A stretch of 5,440 bases of DNA from an uncultured Methylobacillus sp. (lineage in GTDB: Bacteria > Pseudomonadota > Gammaproteobacteria > Burkholderiales > Methylophilaceae), in contig CAMLME010000128.1 of NCBI GenBank assembly GCA_946481235.1, positions 1-5,440 on the forward strand. Reading direction: 5' to 3'. Made by a program: the position numbers and the translations under genes. Position 1 is the stretch's first letter. Every line of letters starts with the position of its first letter. The notes beneath the pieces are model-generated. The model did not search any database. It was not told the origin of the DNA and saw only the letters and a list, made by a program, of their open reading frames with translations. This document shows, one piece after another, positions 1-5,440 of this stretch.

Positions 1-821
1 ACACGCAAAATCTTGTCGAAGGTTTGCAATACCGCGTCTTGCGTGATCAGCGTGAAATCTTCTTCTCCATCATGCCGTTCGATCAGGGTTTTTTTGACCC
101 GGGATTCGAGGCTTTCCAGTTCATCGCGACTCCCACCTTCAATCAGAATCCGGAACAGGGTATTGGTGTCGAACATGGCCAGCGCCGTGGCGGTCGGTAC
201 GATGATGAGCTCATCGGTCGTCATGCCCATGCCGCGACCGCCTGCAGTCAGAACGCCAATCACGCGGAACCGCCGGTCGCCGACGCGTATCGGCTTGCCC
301 AAAGGCGATGCTGTACCGAATAGCTCGTCGCGAATCACTGAGCCGATCACCGCGACATTGGAGCCGAGCCCAACATCGTTGGGAGGCAGAAAGCGACCTT
401 GTGCCAGTTGCAGGCGACGGACTTCCAGAAAATCCGAGGATGTTCCGACCAGCATGACTTCGCGCAGCTTGCCGCCTACGCTGATTTCGGAGCTGCCAAC
501 AACGATGGGTGCCACCTTGCGCACGCCCTTGATCTGGAGCAAGGAGTCGGCGTCTTCCGCCGTCAGGTCGCGCGGTGTGGTCGTGACGAGGTTGGCAGGA
601 TTGAGACCGCCAGTTTCGGAGCGTCCGGGCAGGACGATCAGGAGATTGCTGCCGATGGCCGAGAACTCTTCAATGACGTAGCGTCGTGCGCCATCGCCGA
701 GAGCCGTCAATACAATGACGGCTGCGACGCCAATCGACATGGCCAGCACGAGCAAGCCTGTGCGTAGCGGCGTCCCGGAGGCTGCGCGACGCGCGAAGAG
801 CAGTGTGTCGGCAACGCGCAT
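1..821 (-). CDS. MacB/FtsX-type ABC transporter permease (C-terminal part outside window)
   Basis: This is the membrane subunit of a MacAB-like exporter, predicted to sit in the inner membrane and couple ATP hydrolysis to conformational change of its periplasmic domain. I read 273 codons in one open minus-strand frame that runs off the left edge with no stop. Residues 1-16 are a short cytoplasmic lead. Residues 17-41 form the first membrane helix, followed by the family hallmark LGDGAR (41-46) and GSNLLIVLPG (57-66). Residues about 60-255 match a MacB-type periplasmic core domain, including the Gly-rich GGRGMGMTTDE stretch (194-204). Family members are about 400 residues with four membrane helices, so roughly 130 residues with helices 2-4 should lie beyond the edge. 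The ATG overlaps the stop of the ATPase gene by one base (TGATG), which supports this start and suggests translational coupling. Unlike E. coli MacB, the ATPase is a separate protein. The family call is firm; the substrate is unknown. Confidence 0.93.
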   Translation of the reverse strand, partial: MRVADTLLFARRAASGTPLRTGLLVLAMSIGVAAVIVLTALGDGARRYVIEEFSAIGSNLLIVLPGRSETGGLNPANLVTTTPRDLTAEDADSLLQIKGVRKVAPIVVGSSEISVGGKLREVMLVGTSSDFLEVRRLQLAQGRFLPPNDVGLGSNVAVIGSVIRDELFGTASPLGKPIRVGDRRFRVIGVLTAGGRGMGMTTDELIIVPTATALAMFDTNTLFRILIEGGSRDELESLESRVKKTLIERHDGEEDFTLITQDAVLQTFDKILR

Positions 822-1507
822 CAGCCTTGCTTCCGCTCGTCGCCCACGATAGCCCCATCCAGCATGGTCAATCGACGTGCGGCACGTGCGCCGAGCAACT
901 GGTCATGCGTCACGACGATCAATGTCACGCCGCTGGCGTTGAGCGCTTCCAGCAGCCCCATTACTTCCTCGCCGGTGGCGCGGTCGAGATTGCCGGTCGG
1001 CTCGTCCGCCAGGATGACGGCAGGATGCATGACAGTGGCGCGTGCTATCGCGACGCGCTGGCGTTGTCCACCTGAAAGCTGGTCGGGACGATGATGAGCG
1101 CGATCTTCCAGGCCGAAATCGCGCAGCGCGGAAGCAACACGCCGGTTGCGTTCCGCTGGGGCGATACCAGCCAACATCAGGGGCAGCGCGATGTTTTCGC
1201 CCGCGGTAAGACGTGGGACGAGATGGAAGCTCTGAAATACGAAGCCGATGCGTTCGCTGCGGATCCTGGCCTGGTCTTCCGCCGTCAAGGTTGTCGCATC
1301 CTGGCCTTCCAGAAGGTAATGCCCCGCATCGGGACGATCAAGCAAACCCAGCAGGTTGAGCAGTGTCGATTTTCCGGAGCCGGATGGCCCCATCACCGCG
1401 ACATATTCGCCCGCGTCGATCCCAAGGTTGATTTGACGCAGGGCATGAACCTCACTGTCGCCAAGCTGGAATACGCGATCTATGCCATTCAGTTGAATCA
1501 GGCTCAT
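821..1507 (-). CDS. ABC transporter ATP-binding protein, MacB/LolD type
   Basis: This 228-residue cytoplasmic ATPase powers the adjacent permease. All nucleotide-binding motifs are visible and intact: Walker A GPSGSGKST at 40-48, Q-loop Gln92 in FQSFHLVP, signature LSGGQRQRVAIARA at 144-157, Walker B VILADEP at 164-170 with catalytic Glu169, D-loop GNLD at 172-175, and the switch His201 in VVTHD. The length fits a stand-alone MacB/LolD-class domain with no fused membrane part. The ATG lies 11 nt after the adaptor stop; no strong Shine-Dalgarno is visible there, so it probably relies on translation of the upstream gene. The stop overlaps the permease start by one base. LolD (lipoprotein release) is the main alternative within the same superfamily, but an adaptor gene upstream and a MacB-like permease downstream favour a MacAB-type efflux or secretion system. 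Confidence 0.95.
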   Translation of the reverse strand: MSLIQLNGIDRVFQLGDSEVHALRQINLGIDAGEYVAVMGPSGSGKSTLLNLLGLLDRPDAGHYLLEGQDATTLTAEDQARIRSERIGFVFQSFHLVPRLTAGENIALPLMLAGIAPAERNRRVASALRDFGLEDRAHHRPDQLSGGQRQRVAIARATVMHPAVILADEPTGNLDRATGEEVMGLLEALNASGVTLIVVTHDQLLGARAARRLTMLDGAIVGDERKQG

Positions 1508-1518
1508 GGCGCTATCGA

Positions 1519-2673
1519 TTATCTGGAAGGCTGTATTTGTTCCGGAATGGCCAATGCGTCGGCTTTCACGCCTTCCCGCTCTAGCGAAACCACGATACGG
1601 TCGCTTTCCGTCAGGCCTTCCGTGATTTCCGTGAATTCCCAGTTGCTGAGGCCGGTCTTTACCGAGCGTTCTTCCAGTTTGCCGGTGTCGGCGCGATAGA
1701 CAAGTACCTTGCCGCCCTCCTGCAAGGCTGAAGTGGGGATGCGCAGTACGTTTTCGCGGGTATCCAGAATGACTTCCAGATCGGCGCTGTAACCGACCAG
1801 CAACTCGCCGGGAGCGGGGGCATCATCGAGCGTGGCTTCGACATTGACGGTACGCGCCTGCTTTTCGACGGCAACTACGTAAGGCGCAATCCGCTTCACA
1901 TGGGCGGGTAGAACCTTGCCGGGCAAAGCATCAAGCGTGATGCGTGCGGACTGGCCGGCCTTGATCTTGGGTGCGTCAACCTCATCCATCGGGGCGGAAA
2001 TGTACAAACAGGAGTCGTCGATCAAGTCGATGGCCGGCGGTGTGGCGACACCGGGCGGCGAAGGGGTGGTGTATTCGCCCAACTCGCCGACGATATCGGC
2101 AATCGTGCCTGAAAACGGCGCAACCAGGATGGTGCGTCCGCGTTCGACTCTAGTGACGCTGAGCCTGGCCTTTGCCTGCTCCACGTCGGCCCGTGTCGTC
2201 TCGCATGCGGCACGGCGCGACTGTGCTTCGTAACGTGCCTTTTCTTCAGCGCTGGTCGAGATGAATCCGCTGGCACGCAGATTCGCTGCGCGCTCCGCCT
2301 CGCGCTGGGCATTGTCGGCAATGGCGCACACATCCTCGACATGCCGTCGGGCGCTTTCCACCTGGGCTTGCGCCAATCGGCTCTGTGCCTGCTGATCTTC
2401 ATTCCAGAGTTTGAGCAGGACTTGCCCCTTCTTGACGCGGTCGCCTTTCTTGACGCCCAGGTAAGTGATGCGGCCGCCGGAGATCGGCGAAAGACGCGTG
2501 CGCTGGCAGGCTTCGACGCTGCCTGCGCGCGTATTTGAAACGGATGACTCCACCTTGCCGCGACTGACTTCAGCCAGTACTACCTGAACCGGTTCGGGTT
2601 TGCTGTACCACCAGAAGAGTGCGGCACTGACGACGATCAGGAGCACAAAAATCAGCAGGCGGCGCATTGGCAA
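1519..2673 (-). CDS. Periplasmic adaptor (membrane fusion protein), HlyD/MacA type
   Basis: This protein should link the inner-membrane ABC permease to an outer-membrane channel. Numbering from the TTG at 2673 gives 384 residues. There is an uncleaved-looking N-terminal membrane anchor (about 5-22) after an MRR positive charge. The first lipoyl half (about 62-92, with SGGRI and VKKGD) is followed by an alpha-hairpin (about 94-178), the second lipoyl half (about 182-206), a beta-barrel (about 218-305) and a membrane-proximal domain to the C-terminus. The hairpin tip shows R128-x3-L132-x6-S139, the RLS motif of TolC-docking adaptors. Cys116 and Cys157 lie symmetrically about the tip. Start choice: AAGGA (minus strand, 2685-2681) is 7 nt from the TTG at 2673 but 13 nt from the ATG at 2667, so TTG is preferred on spacing; the ATG start would remove two residues. 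It is the first gene of the adaptor-ATPase-permease operon. I do not assign macA because the substrate is unknown. Confidence 0.93.
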   Translation of the reverse strand: MPMRRLLIFVLLIVVSAALFWWYSKPEPVQVVLAEVSRGKVESSVSNTRAGSVEACQRTRLSPISGGRITYLGVKKGDRVKKGQVLLKLWNEDQQAQSRLAQAQVESARRHVEDVCAIADNAQREAERAANLRASGFISTSAEEKARYEAQSRRAACETTRADVEQAKARLSVTRVERGRTILVAPFSGTIADIVGELGEYTTPSPPGVATPPAIDLIDDSCLYISAPMDEVDAPKIKAGQSARITLDALPGKVLPAHVKRIAPYVVAVEKQARTVNVEATLDDAPAPGELLVGYSADLEVILDTRENVLRIPTSALQEGGKVLVYRADTGKLEERSVKTGLSNWEFTEITEGLTESDRIVVSLEREGVKADALAIPEQIQPSR

Positions 2674-2680
2674 CGGCGTG

Positions 2681-2685
2681 TCCTT
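2681..2685 (-). promoter_or_regulatory. Ribosome binding site of the adaptor gene
   Basis: The minus strand reads AAGGA here, 7 nt before the TTG at 2673 and 13 nt before the ATG at 2667. The spacing decides in favour of the TTG start. The site lies in a small dyad (CCTT-AA-AAGG on the plus strand) that is probably too weak to block it. Confidence 0.6.
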
Positions 2686-2807
2686 AAAAGGGATTGTTCT
2701 TCTTTAAGATGATAAGTCCGAAGCATGAAAATAGGTAGTAATTAAAGCCATCTGGCGAGCCGCGGAATCTATCATGGTCCGTGAGGAACTTAGATGAACC
2801 GCTAGCC

Positions 2808-2847
2808 TGAATTATTCATTATTTATCCTATGGTTATAGGTGAATTC
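2808..2847. repeat. Nested inverted repeats in the divergent intergenic region
   Basis: Two short perfect dyads are adjacent: TGAAT-T-ATTCA (2808-2818) and CCTAT-GGTT-ATAGG (2827-2840). The second arm of the first dyad, ATTCA (2814-2818), can also pair with TGAAT at 2841-2845, enclosing the CCTAT/ATAGG stem with an 8-nt bulge on the left side. This could be an operator for a dimeric regulator or a weak hairpin. It has no T-tract, so it does not look like a terminator. The arms are short and the region is AT-rich, so chance is possible. Confidence 0.35.
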
Positions 2848-2932
2848 TTATTTAAAGATATAGAAATCCCCCTGTTCCGTGATATTCTTTTGGCGCGCGA
2901 ATTTGAATAATAATTGTTTTAATTGTCAGAAA

Positions 2933-2938
2933 AAGGGA
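2933..2938 (+). promoter_or_regulatory. Ribosome binding site of the chemoreceptor gene
   Basis: AAGGGA ends 10 nt before the ATG at 2949. An in-frame TTG at 2940 would leave only one base between site and start, so this site selects the ATG and gives a 660-residue protein. Confidence 0.7.
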
Positions 2939-2948
2939 TTTGCCAGCA

Positions 2949-4931
2949 ATGAGAAGCCTTAGCATCTATTCCAAGCTCATATTGATTTTGATACTACCGC
3001 TCATCGGTATTGTTATTTATACGGGCATGAATGTTAGAAATCATTACCTGGAATGGCATAGCCTCTCAACGACGGAAACGTTGATGGACCTGTCGACCAG
3101 TCTTGGCGATCTTACCCATACCCTGCAAGTCGAACGCGGCTCCACGGCAGGATTCATCCAGTCCAATGGCGTGAAATTTGCACGGGAATTGCCGGACTAT
3201 CGCGCCGCGACCGACCAGATGCTGACTAAAGTCAAAGCACAGTATGCCTCGCAGAAAAACGATTTGCCAGCACCGGCAAAGCAACAGATGGATGCTGCGC
3301 TGGACTCCCTGAAAATGCTGGATTCCACCCGGGCCGATGCCAGCAGACTGGCCATTCCCGCCAAGGAAATGGCGGCACGCTATACGCAGGCAATCGCGAC
3401 GATACAGGACATTATTCCTGCAATAGCCGAGCAGAGCAGCGATCTTACGGTAACCAAGCTGATGACGGCCTACAACGCGTTTCTCAATTTGAAGGAACGC
3501 AGCGGACAGGAGCGTGCGCTGCTGACGGGCGTGTTTTCGGCCGACGCGATCGAGCCGGCGCAATATCAGGCGCTGCTCGGGCATATGGCGGCACAAAAAG
3601 CCTATCTCCATATTTTTGACGATTACGCGACGGAAGAATTGCTCGCGCAATACAAACAGGCCGCAGCGGGTGCTGCGTTCGCGGAAGTCGATTCGATGCG
3701 CAATGTCGTTATCGCAAAAGCGGCGGAAGGGCAGTTCGGCATCGAGCCGACGAAATGGTTCAGTACCATGACGGCACGCATCGATGCGATGCACGACATC
3801 GAAAAGAAACTGGCCGGACAGGTGCACGTCTTCGCGACGGAGAACGCCCAACAGGCCCATACCTCCATGGTTCTGAATATCGTCGTCGGCGTGGCGGTCC
3901 TGCTGCTGACCATGGGGCTGGCATACAAGGTGGTGCTGGATATCGTGGGCCAGGTGAAAGCGCTGCACGACGCTATCGGCAATATTCAGCGCGACAACGA
4001 TCTGACACGCCGGCTCGAGGTTACGTCGGACGACGAAATCGGTCGTACCGCCCATGCGTTCAATCTACTGGTCGACAGTTTGCAGAACAGCATCCGTAAA
4101 GTGAACGAAAGCGCCGCCAAGGTCCTTTCGTTCTCGGAAATGCTGGCTTCCACCTCATCGCAGCTATCCAGCAGCACCTCGCATCAAAGCGAAGCGGCTT
4201 CTTCCATGGCCGCTGCGGTCGAGGAAATGACGGTCAGCATCGAACAGGTGTCGGAGAACGCGAAGCATGTGCAGGAAGTTTCGCAATCCAGCAACGAGCG
4301 CTCCAGCGAAGGCAGCACCGTGATACTGCAAGTTACCGAGGACATGCAGCAAATTGCGGAGGCTGTCCATGCTTCTTCCGTCATCATGGAAGAGCTCGGC
4401 CAGCAGTCTGATCAGATCTACTCCATCGTCCAGGTCATCAAGGATATTGCCGATCAGACCAACCTGCTTGCGCTGAATGCCGCCATCGAAGCCGCGCGCG
4501 CCGGTGAGCAGGGGCGCGGTTTCGCGGTAGTGGCCGACGAAGTGCGCAAGCTGGCCGAGCGTACCACGCGCTCCACCGAGGAAATCGCCGCGATGATCGG
4601 GAAAATCCAGAACGGTACCAAGCAGGCCATCGACAGCCTCGAAGTCGGCGTCGAACGCGTCAACCGCGAGGTCGAACTGGCGCAGCAGGCCGGTGAGTCC
4701 ATCCAGCAAATCCACTCCGGTACCGAGGAAGTCGGTCAGGCCGTGGACGGCATTTCCAGTGCGATCCGCGAGCAAAGCGCCGCCAGTACCGAAATTGCCA
4801 AGCAGGTGGAAAAGGTCGCGCAAATGTCTGAAGAAATCAGCGCAGCCACCCAGACCAGCTCGGAAACAGCTTTGGAAATGAAGGCGCTGGCGCAAAGCCT
4901 GCAAGGGCAGGTCGCGCAGTTCAAGGTTTAG
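2949..4931 (+). CDS. Methyl-accepting chemotaxis protein with periplasmic NIT-type sensor domain
   Basis: This transmembrane chemoreceptor should control CheA kinase through CheW and so bias flagellar rotation or another Che-coupled output. Of 660 residues, 8-26 are the first membrane helix. Residues about 45-295 are an all-helical periplasmic domain with NIT hallmarks: [11 protein letters not shown] (59-69) and, later, [11 protein letters not shown] (182-192). Residues 307-329 are the second membrane helix, about 330-383 are HAMP with DDEIG (361-365), and about 385-655 are the signalling coiled coil. The highly conserved tip reads [20 protein letters not shown] (502-521), then [18 protein letters not shown]. 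Arm lengths and [13 protein letters not shown] suggest a 40-heptad class receptor (inference). No C-terminal CheR/CheB tether pentapeptide is present; it ends QFKV. HAMP lacks the usual proline (Gln335). NIT domains bind nitrate/nitrite in NasR, so those anions are candidate ligands, unproven here. The start is set by AAGGGA upstream. It is monocistronic, ended by a strong hairpin. Confidence 0.95.
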   Translation: MRSLSIYSKLILILILPLIGIVIYTGMNVRNHYLEWHSLSTTETLMDLSTSLGDLTHTLQVERGSTAGFIQSNGVKFARELPDYRAATDQMLTKVKAQYASQKNDLPAPAKQQMDAALDSLKMLDSTRADASRLAIPAKEMAARYTQAIATIQDIIPAIAEQSSDLTVTKLMTAYNAFLNLKERSGQERALLTGVFSADAIEPAQYQALLGHMAAQKAYLHIFDDYATEELLAQYKQAAAGAAFAEVDSMRNVVIAKAAEGQFGIEPTKWFSTMTARIDAMHDIEKKLAGQVHVFATENAQQAHTSMVLNIVVGVAVLLLTMGLAYKVVLDIVGQVKALHDAIGNIQRDNDLTRRLEVTSDDEIGRTAHAFNLLVDSLQNSIRKVNESAAKVLSFSEMLASTSSQLSSSTSHQSEAASSMAAAVEEMTVSIEQVSENAKHVQEVSQSSNERSSEGSTVILQVTEDMQQIAEAVHASSVIMEELGQQSDQIYSIVQVIKDIADQTNLLALNAAIEAARAGEQGRGFAVVADEVRKLAERTTRSTEEIAAMIGKIQNGTKQAIDSLEVGVERVNREVELAQQAGESIQQIHSGTEEVGQAVDGISSAIREQSAASTEIAKQVEKVAQMSEEISAATQTSSETALEMKALAQSLQGQVAQFKV

Positions 4932-4953
4932 AAAGTTCGGGAAGAGCAAAGAT

Positions 4954-4982
4954 AAAACGGGCGACTGAGGTCGCCCGTTTTT
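4954..4982. terminator. Bidirectional Rho-independent terminator between convergent genes
   Basis: The stem pairs AAAACGGGCGAC (4954-4965) with GTCGCCCGTTTT (4970-4981) around a TGAG loop (4966-4969): 12 perfect pairs including a GC-rich core. The plus strand ends in a run of five T (4978-4982) and the minus strand reads TTTTATC after the stem. It begins 22 nt after the chemoreceptor stop and touches the stop codon of the convergent flavin-reductase-like gene (4981-4983), so it can serve both. Confidence 0.92.
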
Positions 4983-5440
4983 ATGCCTTGAAGGCTTCGC
5001 CTGTGGTGAAGAAATTTCCGCCGGCGATATGGTGGATGGTGCGCAATTCGTCATGCCCCTCGAAATGCCAGCGCCCGTCCGAAAATACCCGCTCGTCCGC
5101 CCACGCCGCTACCACTTCCGCCAGATATAAATCGTAAGCGTCTCGGATGTGCGGTTCCGGGATCGCCTTGCATTCCAGCCACGCCACGCAGCCTTCCAGC
5201 AGCGGCGCATCGATCTTTGAGGCTGCAAACGTCGGCAGATCGAACGCCGCAAACTTGTCGGCTTCCGCCTTGCCCAGCAGTTCCCGCCCGGAACTCGATC
5301 CCACCCTCACCACCATCTCCGCCTGCGCCCGGCAAGGTACGTTGATCGCAAAACTGCCGGAAGCCTCGATCAACTCGCGGGTATAGGTGTTCTTGTCGAT
5401 GACGATAGCGATCTTGGGCGGATCGAAGTCCAGCGGCATA
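4981..5440 (-). CDS. Flavin reductase-like FMN-binding split-barrel protein (N-terminal part outside window)
   Basis: The protein resembles the flavin reductase-like (DIM6/NTAB-type, FMN-binding split barrel) family: small, usually dimeric cytoplasmic proteins that bind FMN and often supply reduced flavin to a partner enzyme. Counting from the ATG at 5439, the visible 152 residues show LDFDPPKIAIVIDKNTYTRE (3-22), FAINVP (30-35), GRELLGKAEADKF (51-63), ECKAIPEP (89-96), the YDLYLAEV strand (102-109) and a C-terminal HHIAGGNFFTTG (136-147). Relatives are about 190 residues and have an N-terminal strand with an N-x-M-T/A-type motif just before the DFDPP element. The ATG at the edge is therefore probably internal, and the frame is open to 5440, so I treat the gene as 5'-partial. 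It converges on the chemoreceptor gene and shares its terminator. Partner, cofactor preference and substrate cannot be told from the window. Confidence 0.82.
   Translation of the reverse strand, partial: MPLDFDPPKIAIVIDKNTYTRELIEASGSFAINVPCRAQAEMVVRVGSSSGRELLGKAEADKFAAFDLPTFAASKIDAPLLEGCVAWLECKAIPEPHIRDAYDLYLAEVVAAWADERVFSDGRWHFEGHDELRTIHHIAGGNFFTTGEAFKA

Larger units (their letters stand above)
2686..2948. promoter_or_regulatory. Divergent AT-rich intergenic region carrying the promoters of the transporter operon and the chemoreceptor
   Basis: The two divergent start codons are about 275 nt apart and no credible gene lies between them. Base composition drops sharply: only 14 of the 60 bases in 2811-2870 are G or C, unlike the GC-rich genes on either side. 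Visible elements are the dyad TGAAT-T-ATTCA (2808-2818), the dyad CCTAT-GGTT-ATAGG (2827-2840), and further TGAAT copies at 2841-2845 and 2904-2908. A minus-strand TATCAT (2714-2709) could be a -10 box for the transporter operon, but no good -35 lies at the right distance. For the chemoreceptor, no sigma-28 or sigma-54 promoter fits well. Promoters must be here by layout, but their exact positions are not supported. Confidence 0.55.

Noticed and set aside
13..681. Long open frame on the plus strand opposite the permease gene
   Set aside because: Its translation is Ser/Arg/Pro-rich with no recognisable domain and lies antisense to a clear MacB-type coding frame; it is a shadow of a GC-rich gene.
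1091..1699. Plus-strand open frame spanning parts of the ATPase and adaptor genes
   Set aside because: It is antisense to intact Walker A and signature motifs, crosses a gene boundary and shows no domain.
2725..2796. Tiny reading frames in the intergenic region (for example ATG at 2725 and at 2774)
   Set aside because: They stop after only a few codons and lack convincing ribosome binding sites.
2853..2890. Possible sigma-28 (flagellar) promoter beginning TAAAGATA
   Set aside because: At the normal spacing the downstream element reads CTGTTCCG, which does not resemble GCCGATAA.
2891..2906. Possible sigma-54 promoter TGGCGC-N5-TTTGA upstream of the chemoreceptor
   Set aside because: The -24 GG is present but the essential -12 GC is replaced by TG at the required spacing.
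2674..2948. FNR/Anr box search (TTGAT-N4-ATCAA) because of the nitrate-type receptor
   Set aside because: No sequence close to the full palindrome was found on either strand in the intergenic region.
3066..4055. Minus-strand open frame of about 329 codons opposite the sensor domain
   Set aside because: It has no ribosome binding site or recognisable domain, is rich in His/Arg/Cys as expected from antisense reading, and the plus strand clearly encodes the NIT domain.
4164..5054. Minus-strand open frame of about 296 codons opposite the chemoreceptor C-terminus
   Set aside because: It is antisense to the highly conserved signalling hairpin, runs through the bidirectional terminator, and its Leu/Asp/Gly-rich sequence mirrors the chemoreceptor codons.
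1..5440. CRISPR arrays, tRNA or rRNA genes, insertion sequences, attachment sites
   Set aside because: No regularly spaced repeats, cloverleaf signatures, transposase frames or terminal inverted repeats were seen.

Overview
The window looks like chromosomal DNA from a Gram-negative proteobacterium. Protein style, codon use with strong G/C third positions and moderate-to-high GC in the genes suggest a betaproteobacterium of the Burkholderiales/Oxalobacteraceae kind. That placement is an impression from sequence style, not a search result. Four protein genes are supported, plus an AT-rich divergent intergenic region and a strong shared terminator. Both ends of the window cut through genes.

Left half (1-2673, all on the minus strand): a compact three-gene operon for a MacAB-type tripartite ABC transporter. 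In transcription order it encodes a membrane-anchored periplasmic adaptor of the HlyD/MacA type, a separate MacB/LolD-type ATPase, and a MacB/FtsX-type permease cut by the left edge. Spacing is tight: 11 nt between adaptor and ATPase, and a 1-nt stop/start overlap (TGATG) between ATPase and permease. The adaptor hairpin carries the R-x3-L-x6-S tip motif used to dock onto TolC-like outer-membrane channels, but no such channel gene is in the window. The substrate cannot be read from the sequence.

Middle (2674-2948): a divergent, AT-rich promoter region with several short dyads, one NarL-like heptamer and good ribosome binding sites at both ends. No convincing sigma-70, sigma-28 or sigma-54 promoter could be assigned.

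Right half: a 660-residue methyl-accepting chemotaxis protein (2949-4931, plus strand) whose whole periplasmic sensor is a NIT (nitrate/nitrite-sensing) type helical domain, followed by HAMP and a complete signalling hairpin. It ends at a 12-bp stem terminator that also serves the convergent minus-strand gene. That gene encodes a flavin-reductase-like FMN-binding split-barrel protein whose N-terminus lies beyond the right edge.

The three transcription units have no obvious shared pathway. The most interesting points are the NIT chemoreceptor with an atypical HAMP, and a pair of adaptor cysteines placed symmetrically about the hairpin tip. I see no clear evidence for a wholly new system here.
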